Below are positions 7,833 through 17,310 of a stretch of DNA of 64,000 nucleotides, piece by piece. Each line of letters starts with the position of its first letter. Within the stretch, counting starts at the first letter, position 1. A model generated the notes under the pieces. That model saw only the letters and a list, made by a program, of their open reading frames with translations. It was not told where the DNA came from and ran no database searches. The DNA comes from Litorivicinus sp. Its GTDB lineage: Bacteria; Pseudomonadota; Gammaproteobacteria; Pseudomonadales; Litorivicinaceae. The DNA is taken from contig JAGYKJ010000007.1 in NCBI GenBank assembly GCA_018401755.1, forward strand, positions 248,001-312,000, written 5' to 3'. Made by a program: the position numbers and the translations under genes.

Positions 7833-10251
7833 GATTGGGCTTTCCGATCACCTGCTCTCGCCAGACGCGCATGGTCCGCTCAAAGGCTTTATTGATAAAT
7901 TGGATTCGGAGATCGCGGTCTAAATAGGCAATCATCGCAGGTAAATTGTCGGTATAGACCCGAATGGCTTGTTCAGACTCTCGAAGCGCCTGTTCAGTGT
8001 GTTTGTAGTTTGTGACGTCGGAAAATGAGGTGACAAATCCCCCGTTGGGCGTCGGCTGGCCAATGATTTCAAGGGTCACTCCCGTCGAGAGGGTCACTTC
8101 GCGTCGATAAGGTGTCCCACGATTTAAAAAATCCAGACGACGCTGTACAGCCGTTTCGATCTGCTCATCATTGGTGAAGTGACCAATCAAGCCGCTTTTG
8201 ACATTGTGTCGATACAGATCGCCAATTGGTCGACCAATCGTAAGAAGTTCATCGGGGAAGTTGAAAATTTCGTGGTAACGACGATTCCAAGCGACCAAAA
8301 GCTGATTCTGGTCGACAACACTGATGCCTTGGGAGAGGTGTTCGATAGAGCGTCGCAATAGATCCTGATTGGACTGCGCGAGTTGTGAAGCTTCATCAAC
8401 GAGACTCACCAACTCCCCGACATGGATACGCTGGCGCTGGCTTGCCGACCGAATCACCAACCGTGCAGAGGAATGACCGATTTCCTGGGCAAGCGTACTT
8501 TCAATGGCATCCAGTAACTCAGCGGGCGCCTGATGCTTCGGCGAGAGTGTCGGGATCGATCGTTCAAGCTTATAGGTCTCCACCAGGCCCTGCACACGCT
8601 CCATTCCCAGATACCGGCCGGCAAGTGCGATCAGATCCGAGACTGTAATTTGCTGTTTCAGATAGCGGCTGGAGCCTCCGCGTGGTCGAAATTGGGCGTC
8701 GACGAAGGCGGCTGCTTGAATACGGTCAATCAGTCGTGCGGTAGTCGCCATAGAGATTGCGATATAGCTGAGTAGATTGAGACCCAAAGAGAGCAGGACG
8801 CCCAAGGTCAAGTCATCGATACCCAGAGCATCCGCGCTTGCCCTGACCCAAGTCACGCCGGGATCTAACTCGGGAATTACGAGTGTAAACAGCCAAACAA
8901 ACAGCCCAACCGTCAGACTGGCAAGTGCGCCATTCTGATTTCCGTTACGCCAGTAAAGACCGCCAAGCAATGCGGGCGCAAATTGAGCGGCTGCAGCAAA
9001 CGCTACAAGTCCGATTGCGGCCAATGTGCGTTCGCTGGTCGCACTTTGATAATACAACCATGCCAGCGCCATCACCGCGACGATGCAGGCTCGGCGAATT
9101 GACACAAGAATCCACGCAAGATCCGGACGATCACGGAACTGCTCGGGAGAGGCTCGAAAGATGAGGGGTAAGACAATTTCATTGGCCAGCATAATGGCGA
9201 GAGCCAGGGTCGATACTAGAATCATGGCAGCAGCAGCCGAAAGCCCTCCGAGAAATGCGAGCGCAGCCAAGGGATCGTTATTGAAGGCCATCGGTAACAG
9301 CAATACGAACGCATCGGCAGGCGCCAGAGTCCCAAACTTTAGGAGCCCAGCTGCGGCGATGGGGATGACAAAGAGCGTAAACCCGAGCAAATAAAGTGGA
9401 AATACCCAGCGAGCGATCGTCTGCGATCGTGCCTCGGGCGCTTCCACAAAAGTGACGTGAAACTGTCTCGGTAAACAGATGATTGCAAGCGAAGCCAGCA
9501 CGAACTGGGTAATGAGGCCTGCTTGACTAAAATCTGTATTAAAGACATTGGCGACTTGGGGCGCTGCGCGCGCTTGATCAAACAAATCTTTGAATCCGTC
9601 AAATAATTCAAAGACGCAAAATAGCCCGACGAGCAAGAAGGCGGCCAATTTCACAAGACTCTCGACAGCGATAGCAATCATCATGCCCCGATGATGGTCA
9701 CGGCGTTGGCCGGGGAGCCGGGTACCAAACAAGATGGCAAACAGCGTCAGTAGTAACGCGGCGAACAGGGCTGCATCCACGGGTTCAGGCGCTATGGTGG
9801 CAGGTGCTCCTGACATGATATTGAACGTTTGTCCCACAGCCTTGAGCTGCAGGGCGATGTAGGGGATGGTGCCAAAGAGTGCGATCAGTGTGGTGAGTAC
9901 GGCGAGTGTATGCGATCGGCCGTAGCGCGCCGACATGAAATCCGCAAGCGATCCGATGTGATGGGTGCGCACAACAGCTGCAAACTTTAGGATAACAGGC
10001 CAGCAAAAAATGAAGACCATCATTGGCCCGAGATAGATCGGTGCAAATGCCCATCCTGACGCTGCCGCTGATCCTACGGCGCCATAATAGGTCCAACTGG
10101 TGGCATAAACGCCGATTGATAAAGGGTACACCCAATCGCTGGAGCGCGCGCCACCAAAGGACGACGTGTCCCGGTCACCATGCCATGCGATGATGAACAA
10201 TACCCCGAGATAACCAAGAGAGAGGATCGCAAGTTCCCAGGGTGATGACAC
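7771..10251 (-). CDS. Na+/solute symporter-domain sensor kinase, N-terminal part
   Basis: Residues 1 to about 490 form a sodium:solute symporter (SSF) domain with about 12-13 membrane segments, beginning LAILSLGYLGVLFIIAWHG. A linker and two PAS domains follow (about 620-730 and 750-817). The frame ends in SDAEFKATGTLSKART because of the +1 shift at about 7800. The layout SSF-PAS-PAS-HisKA-HATPase-REC is that of CrbS-type kinases, which in Vibrio control the acetate switch through CrbR. The Na+/solute symporter operon lies just upstream behind an IS remnant, which fits a role in sensing or uptake of acetate-like substrates. The role is inferred from family and context. Confidence 0.85.
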   Translation of the reverse strand: MSSPWELAILSLGYLGVLFIIAWHGDRDTSSFGGARSSDWVYPLSIGVYATSWTYYGAVGSAAASGWAFAPIYLGPMMVFIFCWPVILKFAAVVRTHHIGSLADFMSARYGRSHTLAVLTTLIALFGTIPYIALQLKAVGQTFNIMSGAPATIAPEPVDAALFAALLLTLFAILFGTRLPGQRRDHHRGMMIAIAVESLVKLAAFLLVGLFCVFELFDGFKDLFDQARAAPQVANVFNTDFSQAGLITQFVLASLAIICLPRQFHVTFVEAPEARSQTIARWVFPLYLLGFTLFVIPIAAAGLLKFGTLAPADAFVLLLPMAFNNDPLAALAFLGGLSAAAAMILVSTLALAIMLANEIVLPLIFRASPEQFRDRPDLAWILVSIRRACIVAVMALAWLYYQSATSERTLAAIGLVAFAAAAQFAPALLGGLYWRNGNQNGALASLTVGLFVWLFTLVIPELDPGVTWVRASADALGIDDLTLGVLLSLGLNLLSYIAISMATTARLIDRIQAAAFVDAQFRPRGGSSRYLKQQITVSDLIALAGRYLGMERVQGLVETYKLERSIPTLSPKHQAPAELLDAIESTLAQEIGHSSARLVIRSASQRQRIHVGELVSLVDEASQLAQSNQDLLRRSIEHLSQGISVVDQNQLLVAWNRRYHEIFNFPDELLTIGRPIGDLYRHNVKSGLIGHFTNDEQIETAVQRRLDFLNRGTPYRREVTLSTGVTLEIIGQPTPNGGFVTSFSDVTNYKHTEQALRESEQAIRVYTDNLPAMIAYLDRDLRIQFINKAFERTMRVWREQVIGKPNREIFSDAEFKATGTLSKART

Positions 10252-10300
10252 GCTACCTCCTTCAATGATGTGGATATTTACAGGCTATGAACCTGCGCAT

Positions 10301-10892
10301 TGTAAAGCTCAATAAAAACCGGACACCATTTTAAGTTGTTGTTCAGCTCTGGCAGGAGCCAAACCCCCATTGGCCTGATGTGGCCGTTTCCAATTGTAGT
10401 ACCCCAAGAGATATTTACCGAGATCCTCACGAGCCACTCCAACAGTCTCATAGCCGAGTGGCGGCAGCCACTCGGTCTTCAAACTTCTAAACAAACGCTC
10501 CATCGGTGCATTATCCCAACAGTTCCCACGGCGACTCATGCTCTGCGTCACACGATGACGCCATAGAATCCGCCGGAAGCGACGAGAGGCATATTGGCTC
10601 CCTTGATCCGAGTGGAACATCAATCCAGGCCCAGGACGACGCTCTCGCATGGCGTTCTCAAAGGCCGTGGTCACCAGCTCGCCATTGGGTTTATCTGATA
10701 ACGCAAAGCCCACCACACGACGTGTATGCAAATCCATCACTACAGCCAAATAGTGCCAACGATCTCCAGCCCATACTCGCACCTTCTCGTTTGAACTCTC
10801 GAGAAAATGGACGTCGTTTCTTCATCTAGGCAATCTCCTTCAAGTGGTCATTTACCACTCAGTGGACTGTCCGGATTTAGTGAACCACTACA
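10301..10892 (-). mobile_element. Internally deleted IS3-family element
   Basis: The two ends form imperfect inverted repeats: TGTAGTGGTTCACTAAATCC (minus strand from 10892) against TGTAAAGCTCAATAAAAACC (plus strand from 10301), both continuing into CGGACA. Only the start of orfA (MKKRRPFSREFKRE, from about 10825) and the C-terminal half of orfB remain, fused by an internal deletion. No target duplication is evident. The remnant separates the kinase gene from the symporter operon. Confidence 0.75.
10309..10782 (-). pseudogene. IS3-family transposase OrfB remnant
   Basis: 157 codons of the DDE integrase-core domain: one catalytic Asp in VVMDLHTRRVVG, one in FHSDQGSQYASRRF, and the Glu in NAPMERLFRSLK, followed by the usual YYNWKRPHQ tail. 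The N-terminal half of OrfB and most of OrfA are deleted, so it cannot move by itself. Confidence 0.85.
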
Positions 10893-10901
10893 CTTTTTCT
10901 A

Positions 10902-11264
10902 TTAGTTTTGCCTACTAAATATCAGCAGCAATAATTGTGTGATCTCGCCCTCTAGAGGGAAAGAGAGCATACCCATCACTGAGTATCCAAGCGCCCAAGG
11001 CATAAAATAGAATCGGAATAGGTAAAAAAACCAAGCTACGTAAAGTGGAATTAGAGGCGGGACTAGGAATCCTGGAGTAATCGGGTTGAACAAACGAATA
11101 ACTGGATCAGTGTATTTAACAAAGATTTTCATAAAGAAGAAGTCGGAGTGGATTGGTAAAAAAATATTCATAGCGACACGCCCGATAAGAGTCCACATGA
11201 TGAGCCCTAAAATATAGTCCATAACGATTACCCATCCGGGCAAGTGAGCCATCGAGACTTCCAT
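10902..11264 (-). CDS. Small integral membrane protein
   Basis: A 120-residue protein with about three or four membrane segments (WVIVMDYILGLIMWTLIG, LVPPLIPLYVAWFFYLFRFY and a C-terminal one). The middle motif TDPVIRLFNPITPGFLVPP is faintly YggT-like, but I do not assign the family. The ATG at 11264 has AAGG seven bases upstream. It lies downstream of the symporter gene on the same strand but beyond a strong terminator, so it may have its own promoter or be reached by read-through. Confidence 0.65.
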   Translation of the reverse strand: MEVSMAHLPGWVIVMDYILGLIMWTLIGRVAMNIFLPIHSDFFFMKIFVKYTDPVIRLFNPITPGFLVPPLIPLYVAWFFYLFRFYFMPWALGYSVMGMLSFPLEGEITQLLLLIFSRQN

Positions 11265-11307
11265 GAAAATACCTTAAGTTGATTCAAAAATTACTTCGGA
11301 ATTTATC

Positions 11308-11339
11308 AAAAAAATAGGGGGCGTTGCCCCCTATTTTTA
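11308..11339 (-). terminator. Rho-independent terminator after the symporter operon
   Basis: A nearly perfect hairpin (ATAGGGGGC, a three-base loop, GCCCCCTAT) flanked by an A run on one side and a T run on the other, so it can act in both directions. It lies 12 bp after the symporter stop codon. Confidence 0.85.
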
Positions 11340-11350
11340 TCAAGAAAAAT

Positions 11351-13165
11351 TTAGTGTGTCGCAGACAACACTTCTTCTCCTGATGGATCGCGAGTTGCAT
11401 CCACCATACGCTGAGTTTCCTCATCTGGCTCTGGAGTCAAAAGACTTACAACAACCATCGCAATACAGCTCACGCCTGCGCCAATGATACCGAACCGTAG
11501 ATGGTCGATAGCCAACCAAGGCGCCATGCCAGCCGCAAATACTTGGTAGAGGTACCAACTACCTACTCCAAAGCCAAGTACCATACCAGCAATAGCCCCT
11601 TCTCTAGTCGCCCTTTTCCACCAAACACCAAGTACCAGCGGGAAGAATAAGCCAGACATTGCGAAATTAAACGCCCAGGCAACCGCACCGAGAATCCCCG
11701 TGAGTTTAAGACTCGCGACTAAAGCCGCAGCCACCCCGATGACAACGAGTAACACCCTGGCAACTATCAGACGAGTTTTCGTTTCAGCTTTTGGGTCAAT
11801 AATCTTGTAGTACAAGTCATGGCTCAAAGCATTAGCGATTGCTAAAAGCAATCCGTCAGCTGTGGACATCGCAGCGGCCATACCCCCTGCAGCTACTAAG
11901 CCAGAGATTACATATGGGAGACCCGCGATTTCAGGTGTCGCGAGCACAACGATATCAGCGCGCATGAAGAATTCATTCAACTGCAGAATTCCGTCACCAT
12001 TGCCATCGTTCAGCCACAACATATTCACTGCGGACCAGTTTTGTACCCAAGGTAAAGCCTGCACCTCAGCGATAGACTTACCGATAATGCTAGTTGCGAG
12101 AGTTGGATCAATTAACTGCAATTTGGTTAGGGTCGCGAGTGCTGGTGCTGTGAAGTACAACAAAAAGATGAAAAACAATGAGTACGCCACAGACCGACGC
12201 GCGTCCCGAACCGAGGGCGTTGTAAAGTAGCGCATCAAAATGTGCGGTAAAGACGCAGTACCCATCATCATACAGATGGCGAGGGTCGCAAAGCTCCAAC
12301 TTTGCATCCCACCTTGTGGATCATAATGTGGAACTGACAGGATACTAAGGCCACCGAAAGGAGGCTTTTCGACAGCTGCCGCACCTAGCTGAAGAGCAGG
12401 CTCAAGTTCTTGAATCCTGGTAACCGCATCTCCATAGTTAAAGTGAGGTATCAGACCAAAACCCTGAGTGTTAGACATCCAAATGACCGGGATCAAGTAA
12501 GCAATGATTAGTACTATGTACTGAGCTACCTGCGTCCATGTCACAGCTCTCATACCGCCAAGCATGGAACATAATAGAATGCCTAATAGGCCAAACCACA
12601 CGCCTGCCTCAAAAGGGATCTGTAACGCTCGAGCGGCAATAGTGCCTGAAGCATTAATCTGAGCCGTTACGTATGTGAATGAGGCAGCCACGAGAATCAC
12701 AACTGCGCAAAAACGTGGCAGATTTCCACCGTAACGGGTACCAATGAAATCGGGCACTGTATAGCAACCAAACTTTCGGAGATATGGAGCCAGCAAGGAA
12801 TTAACGAGCACATAACCACCGGTCCACCCCACAATAAAGGCTAGGTATCCGTACCCCCCAAAGTAAATACCACCTGCCAATGCCACGAACGACGCACCAG
12901 ACATCCAGTCTGCTGCTGTTGCCATTCCATTATAAACAGCCGGAACCTCGCGCCCCGCCACGTAGTATGCGGAGACTTCCATCGTACGAGACAGCCAGCC
13001 AATGGCGGCATAAATCACGATGGTAAATACGACAAACAGAATGCCAATCGTACTGGCAGTCATGCCCATCTGCTCAAAGATGGCCATTAAGATAATAAAA
13101 CCAATAAATCCGCCTGTGTACATCGCGTACACGCGGCCCAGATTGTCAGTAAATTTTCCTTGCAT
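11351..13165 (-). CDS. Sodium:solute symporter, large subunit (VC_2705 family)
   Basis: A 604-residue SSF transporter with about 13 membrane segments. It contains the substrate/Na+-site region ATAADWMSGASFVALAGG and QINASGTIAARAL. It belongs to the long symporter family whose gene is always paired with a DUF4212 small subunit; relatives move acetate and other small monocarboxylates. I chose the ATG at 13165 (MQGKFTDN) because GGGGAG lies eight bases upstream; the frame begins six codons earlier. It overlaps nothing and starts 14 bp after the DUF4212 stop. The substrate is inferred. Confidence 0.9.
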   Translation of the reverse strand: MQGKFTDNLGRVYAMYTGGFIGFIILMAIFEQMGMTASTIGILFVVFTIVIYAAIGWLSRTMEVSAYYVAGREVPAVYNGMATAADWMSGASFVALAGGIYFGGYGYLAFIVGWTGGYVLVNSLLAPYLRKFGCYTVPDFIGTRYGGNLPRFCAVVILVAASFTYVTAQINASGTIAARALQIPFEAGVWFGLLGILLCSMLGGMRAVTWTQVAQYIVLIIAYLIPVIWMSNTQGFGLIPHFNYGDAVTRIQELEPALQLGAAAVEKPPFGGLSILSVPHYDPQGGMQSWSFATLAICMMMGTASLPHILMRYFTTPSVRDARRSVAYSLFFIFLLYFTAPALATLTKLQLIDPTLATSIIGKSIAEVQALPWVQNWSAVNMLWLNDGNGDGILQLNEFFMRADIVVLATPEIAGLPYVISGLVAAGGMAAAMSTADGLLLAIANALSHDLYYKIIDPKAETKTRLIVARVLLVVIGVAAALVASLKLTGILGAVAWAFNFAMSGLFFPLVLGVWWKRATREGAIAGMVLGFGVGSWYLYQVFAAGMAPWLAIDHLRFGIIGAGVSCIAMVVVSLLTPEPDEETQRMVDATRDPSGEEVLSATH

Positions 13166-13179
13166 GTTCAGTTCTCCCC

Positions 13180-13425
13180 TCAAACACCAGCATCATCATC
13201 AATTTTGTCTTGCTTGTAATTCTGATAAAAGATCAGCGCAACAAATATGATTAATGAACCTTGAACAGGGAAATAATATCCCAGCGGGAACCCTAAAAAA
13301 GAATAAGCCATAAGGGCTTTAGCGTTCCAAGGGATAATGATCGAGAAGATGAACCAAATGGCTAAGACTAAAAACGTCAAATTCCGCGTTCTCGTCCAAT
13401 GCCGCTTCTTTTCTTCGCTATCCAT
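13180..13425 (-). CDS. DUF4212 sodium/solute symporter small subunit
   Basis: An 81-residue protein with two membrane segments (FLVLAIWFIFSIIIPW and GSLIIFVALIFYQNY). The N-terminal block KRHWTRTRNLT and the FLGFPLGYYFPVQGS linker are typical of DUF4212, the small partner of VC_2705-type symporters. A strong Shine-Dalgarno (AGGAGG) precedes the ATG. It is the first gene of a two-gene operon. Confidence 0.9.
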   Translation of the reverse strand: MDSEEKKRHWTRTRNLTFLVLAIWFIFSIIIPWNAKALMAYSFLGFPLGYYFPVQGSLIIFVALIFYQNYKQDKIDDDAGV

Positions 13426-13470
13426 AAGCTGACCTCCTAAATTTTAGTGGTACCAAAAATTGATGCTATA

Positions 13471-13497
13471 CCTAGGCTTTGACAGATAGAACCTAGC
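13471..13497. promoter_or_regulatory. CCTAGG repeat pair upstream of the symporter operon
   Basis: CCTAGG and ACCTAGC separated by 15 bp, about 45 bp upstream of the DUF4212 ATG. A similar CCTAGG pair lies at 14347-14376 before cysB. Possibly operator half-sites for one regulator; no protein is proposed. Confidence 0.3.
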
Positions 13498-13625
13498 CCG
13501 ACCATTGCAAACGAAGAGTACTCAAAAAAAATATAAATAAAGACTAGACCTTGGCCTAATAAACTTCACCCCGTCTAGTGGGCATAGTGATCTTCCAAAT
13601 GAGTATGTCTATGGGAGGTATTTCT

Positions 13626-14264
13626 TTGATCAGTCATCTACTCACAAAGATTCAAGAAGTTTGGCGCATGCTGGGCCAGTATCCAATCTTCAAGCGACGT
13701 ACTTTCCTTCTGGAGTCCATAAAAGAAGTCGGTGACTTTGCAATCACGCGCTCAGCTTTCATTGCACAAAAGACTATGTTTGGCTATGTGAAGACAAGAA
13801 TGGGGACAAGTTATCCAGAAATGTTTCGTGACGATTTGATGGTTGAATCGCTTAAAGAAGCTACCATGCATCACTACTCTGCTTGTTTGAGCGACTTAAC
13901 TATTTTCGTACTCAAGGCTCTGGTAGATCAACGCTTTTTGGATTGTTCCACTGCCGAAAAACACGCTTTACTAATTTTTCGCAAAGGTCTTGAAACGAAT
14001 ACCAATCCAAGTTTAAAGCGATTTAAAATTGATGATGCCTGTGCCTCATTCGAAGCACGAATTCGTGTTTTTGCGTGGCCTGAACAACTCGATCCGTTTG
14101 TCCTCTTCAGAGAGAGTCCACGTAGTCTGGGAAAGTGGGCCCCTATTGCCGATGAATTTAAACGATTGGATCAAGAGATAGCCGAAAACTCAGTTTCGTT
14201 TGCGTGGATCGAGGTTCGTAAGGAATTTTATGATTTACTACACTGGCAAGATCACGAGCTGTAA
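13626..14264 (+). CDS. Conserved-looking protein of unknown function
   Basis: A soluble, mixed helical protein of 212 residues; I recognise no domain. It starts ISHLLTKIQEVWRMLGQYPIFKRR and contains several aromatic-rich helices. The frame is open from a GTG at 13578, but the only good ribosome site (GGGAGGTA, 13613-13620) is placed for the TTG at 13626, so I use that start. It is divergent from the symporter operon with a shared 200-bp control region, which suggests, without proof, a connected role. Confidence 0.6.
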   Translation: MISHLLTKIQEVWRMLGQYPIFKRRTFLLESIKEVGDFAITRSAFIAQKTMFGYVKTRMGTSYPEMFRDDLMVESLKEATMHHYSACLSDLTIFVLKALVDQRFLDCSTAEKHALLIFRKGLETNTNPSLKRFKIDDACASFEARIRVFAWPEQLDPFVLFRESPRSLGKWAPIADEFKRLDQEIAENSVSFAWIEVRKEFYDLLHWQDHEL

Positions 14265-14346
14265 GGCTTACACCCAGTTAGAACTTTGAAGATTCGCAAA
14301 CACTATACTACCCTCGCGGTAGGTTCCTGTTATCGATGACTCAGAC

Positions 14347-14376
14347 AACCTAGGTCAATGTGAATCGCCCTAGGTT
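14347..14376. promoter_or_regulatory. Perfect 8-bp inverted repeat upstream of cysB
   Basis: AACCTAGG-N14-CCTAGGTT. It could be an operator or the base of an mRNA hairpin. It resembles the CCTAGG pair at 13471-13497. Confidence 0.35.
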
Positions 14377-14425
14377 CTTCGGAGACTTGTGAGTTTAAGT
14401 CAGGCCGCATAACCTGACAGAATAA

Positions 14426-14454
14426 TTGGTTATTATAGATGGGTAAGTTATGAT
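14426..14454 (+). promoter_or_regulatory. Candidate sigma-70 promoter of cysB
   Basis: TTGGTT - 17 bp - TATGAT, about 60 bp before the cysB ATG. The rest of 14265-14515 shows only the inverted repeat described separately. Confidence 0.4.
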
Positions 14455-14515
14455 GATTCGGTTATAACACGTGCGCCATCACCCGAAGGATTGAGTTACA
14501 TCAAGATCACTGCAA

Positions 14516-15493
14516 ATGAAGCTTCAACAACTGCGCTACATCTGTGAAGTCGCGAATCACGATCTAAATGTGTCGTTGACGGCACAAAGTCTGTTTACCT
14601 CTCAGCCTGGGATTTCGAAGCAAATTCGTTTGCTTGAAGATGAGCTCGGGGTTGAGGTATTCGCACGCAACGGCAAGCACTTGGTGTCGATCACCCCTGC
14701 AGGCGAGGAGGTCCTCCGAGTTGCCAGTGAAATTTTGCAGAAGGTCGATGCGATCAAGCATATTTCTCAGGAATTCTCGGATGAAACCAAAGGTGTGTTA
14801 TCCATCGCGACCACGCACACGCAAGCGCGTTACGTGCTGCCCCCAGTGATCCACCAATTCATGCAAGACTACCCAGATGTGGCATTGCAAATGCAGCAAG
14901 GAACTCCCGCACAGATCGCAGAAATGGCAGCAGCTGGTGAGGTGGATTTTGCCATCGCGACGGAAGGATTAGAGCATTTCTCGAATCTCTTGTTGATGCC
15001 CTGTTATCGGTGGAACCGGGCTATTTTAGTACCGAAGGATCACCCTCTGGTGCAGCTAAGCACGGCGGTGCGTCTTGAGGATTTGGTGAAATATCCGATC
15101 GTTACTTACGTCTTCGGATTTACTGGACGTTCAAAGTTAGATGATGCTTTCGAACGCAAGGGCCTGATTCCGAAGGTGGTCTTTACTGCGGCAGATGCAG
15201 ATGTGATCAAGACCTATGTGCGACTTGGTTTGGGTGTCGGCATTGTCGCTGACATGGCTCATGACCCGATCACGGATCCAGACTTGGTGTCGTTGCCTGC
15301 CAAGCATTTATTCGAATCGAGCATTACCTCGATCGCGTTTCGGAGAGGGACCTTCTTACGGGGCTACATGTACCGGTTCATTCATCTATTTGCGCCACAT
15401 TTATCGCGTGAGGTGATCGGCCAGTTCCTCCGGAGTCAAGGGCGTCAGGAAGTGGAGCAGATTTTTCGGGGGATCGAGATTCCTGATCTGTGA
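14516..15493 (+). CDS. cysB: LysR-type regulator CysB
   Basis: A 325-residue LysR regulator of sulfur assimilation and cysteine synthesis, one residue longer than E. coli CysB. The N-terminal HTH (MKLQQLRYICEV...SLTAQSLFTSQPGISKQIR) has the CysB-specific spacing, and the effector domain holds the TTHTQARYVLP block that binds N-acetylserine/sulfate in the family. The ATG at 14516 gives the standard N-terminus. The next gene starts at a GTG that overlaps its stop codon (GTGA). cysM lies 9 kb downstream. Confidence 0.95.
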   Translation: MKLQQLRYICEVANHDLNVSLTAQSLFTSQPGISKQIRLLEDELGVEVFARNGKHLVSITPAGEEVLRVASEILQKVDAIKHISQEFSDETKGVLSIATTHTQARYVLPPVIHQFMQDYPDVALQMQQGTPAQIAEMAAAGEVDFAIATEGLEHFSNLLLMPCYRWNRAILVPKDHPLVQLSTAVRLEDLVKYPIVTYVFGFTGRSKLDDAFERKGLIPKVVFTAADADVIKTYVRLGLGVGIVADMAHDPITDPDLVSLPAKHLFESSITSIAFRRGTFLRGYMYRFIHLFAPHLSREVIGQFLRSQGRQEVEQIFRGIEIPDL

Positions 15494-16353
15494 CGGGTCG
15501 AGCACTGGCATCCTACTCGGTGCATCGTCACAGCCGTGATTGCGGCGGCTACCGCCATGTGATGCATCATTGGCATGACCCGGACGGAATGGGTACGTTG
15601 GTGTGTTTGCATGGTGCCGGTGTTGCTGCGGAACTCACCTGGGAATCAATGGCGACCACGCTGCAGGGCTATCGAGATGTGTATTGTCCTGATTTGCGCG
15701 GGATGGGGCACTCACATCCTCTAGGCGACACAGAAATTCCCTTTACCGCGCATGCGGTAGCTGACGACGTGGCTGATTGGCTCCGCCATTGTCATGTGAC
15801 GAGCTATGATCTAGTTGGGTATAGCTTTGGCGGACTCGTGGCATTATTGCTTCATGGTCGTGGACCCGCTGCAAGGCGCTTGGTGCTGATCGAATCAGCA
15901 CTTTTTGAGCGCGCATCCATCGACGTGTTGCGTGATTTGCGACAGCGGTACGCGGACGTTGCCGACCAACTTCTGACTGACACAGATCCCAGTGCTGGTG
16001 TGCTTTGCTTCTTGGAGTTGGTCGCACCCTTTCGATCACGACATCCTCGTGTTGAGCGGATGACGATTCAGCGACTATCGGCGCGCCCTGCGGGCTTTGC
16101 TTTCGCGCTAAAGGCAGTTAACGAGGCGGCCTGGACTCTTGACCGCGCAAGCTTGATTGCCTCAGTTCCTCGGACTCTTGCCATCTTGGGCGGTAACAGT
16201 CGACCTGAGTCACAGGCCTTATCTCGACAACTGGCAGAGACTCATTGTCATTGGTCAGTTGAGGTCATTCCCGGCGTTGATCATGCGCTTCCCTACCAAA
16301 AACCAGGTCAAGTCGCGCAGGCGATCATGCGGTTTTTGGGTCGAGAGGACTGA
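15490..16353 (+). CDS. Alpha/beta hydrolase
   Basis: A 287-residue alpha/beta-hydrolase fold enzyme. It shows the oxyanion HG region (LVCLHGAGVAAELTW), a nucleophile elbow GYSFGG (Ser about 117), and a C-terminal catalytic His in GVDHALPYQ. The substrate is unknown. The GTG at 15490 overlaps the cysB stop (GTGA), suggesting translational coupling. It is convergent with ppsR, 5 bp apart. The partner cysB gives no clear clue to its role. Confidence 0.75.
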   Translation: MTGRALASYSVHRHSRDCGGYRHVMHHWHDPDGMGTLVCLHGAGVAAELTWESMATTLQGYRDVYCPDLRGMGHSHPLGDTEIPFTAHAVADDVADWLRHCHVTSYDLVGYSFGGLVALLLHGRGPAARRLVLIESALFERASIDVLRDLRQRYADVADQLLTDTDPSAGVLCFLELVAPFRSRHPRVERMTIQRLSARPAGFAFALKAVNEAAWTLDRASLIASVPRTLAILGGNSRPESQALSRQLAETHCHWSVEVIPGVDHALPYQKPGQVAQAIMRFLGRED

Positions 16354-16358
16354 GGCAC

Positions 16359-17198
16359 TTACTTCAGGGGCTTTCGCTTCCCAGTCATGGCCAAAATCCT
16401 GGCGCTAATCTCTTCCACAGACCTATCTGTCGTGCTGATAAACGGGATTGCATGCCGACGATACAAGGCCTCGACCTCGTTGACTTCGTATTGGCATTGG
16501 CGCAGCGAGGCATATCGGGAGTCAGGGCGGCGCATTTCTCGGATTGCTTGAAGCCGCTCTGGGTCGATGGTGAGTCCAAATAACTTACTTTTGTACTTTC
16601 GAAGTGAATCTGGAATCGCGTCCTCACCGAGATCTTCTTCAGTGATGGGGTAGTTGGCGACTTTGAGCCCGTACTGCATCGCAAGATAGAGGCTGGTGGG
16701 TGTCTTTCCAGAACGAGAGACACCAATTAGGACAAGGTCTGCCTGATCGTAATAGCGAATCCGAGCCCCATCATCGTTATCTAACGCAAAATTCACCGCA
16801 TCGATGCGTCGACTGTACTGCCCATCCGGCGCGACCGAATGACTGACGCCAACCGAGTAAGATGAGCTCTGACCAAGAGCGCGCTCCAATGGCTTCAAAA
16901 ATGTCTGAAAAATATCCACTAAAAATCCGTCGGCGTTAGCGAGCACATCGCGCACATCTTGGTTGACAATGGTGTCGAAGACGATCGGTTGATGGCCGAA
17001 ATGGCGCCCTGCTTGGTTGATTTCTTCGACTACTTTTTTTGCCTTATCAACGGTATCGATGTAGGGCAGTGTGATTTTTTCGAATTGCATACTGCGGAAT
17101 TGGCTGAGTAATGCCTGTCCGAGTCCTTCGGCGGTGAGGCCGGTGCCGTCTGAAATAAAGAACACCGGACGAATGTCTGAGGCCATACTTTGATCCAT
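16359..17198 (-). CDS. ppsR: PEP synthase regulatory protein (kinase/pyrophosphorylase)
   Basis: A 279-residue DUF299 protein that inactivates PEP synthase by ADP-dependent threonine phosphorylation and reactivates it by Pi-dependent dephosphorylation. It has the N-terminal [16 protein letters not shown], the P-loop-like [15 protein letters not shown], and the C-terminal [12 protein letters not shown], all as in E. coli PpsR. Starts at 17198 (MDQSMASD) and 17186 (MASDIRP) are both possible; the first fits the E. coli length. It is divergent from ppsA, its target, which supports the call. Confidence 0.95.
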   Translation of the reverse strand: MDQSMASDIRPVFFISDGTGLTAEGLGQALLSQFRSMQFEKITLPYIDTVDKAKKVVEEINQAGRHFGHQPIVFDTIVNQDVRDVLANADGFLVDIFQTFLKPLERALGQSSSYSVGVSHSVAPDGQYSRRIDAVNFALDNDDGARIRYYDQADLVLIGVSRSGKTPTSLYLAMQYGLKVANYPITEEDLGEDAIPDSLRKYKSKLFGLTIDPERLQAIREMRRPDSRYASLRQCQYEVNEVEALYRRHAIPFISTTDRSVEEISARILAMTGKRKPLK

Positions 17199-17310
17199 TT
17201 TCCCGTATAATGCGCGGCTTGATTTAATCGCCGCCCTGAAGTTGATGTGTTGGGTTTCCCAGCAGTCTGCGATATGGGCATGGAAGACACAAGACGGAAG
17301 GGGATTCCTA

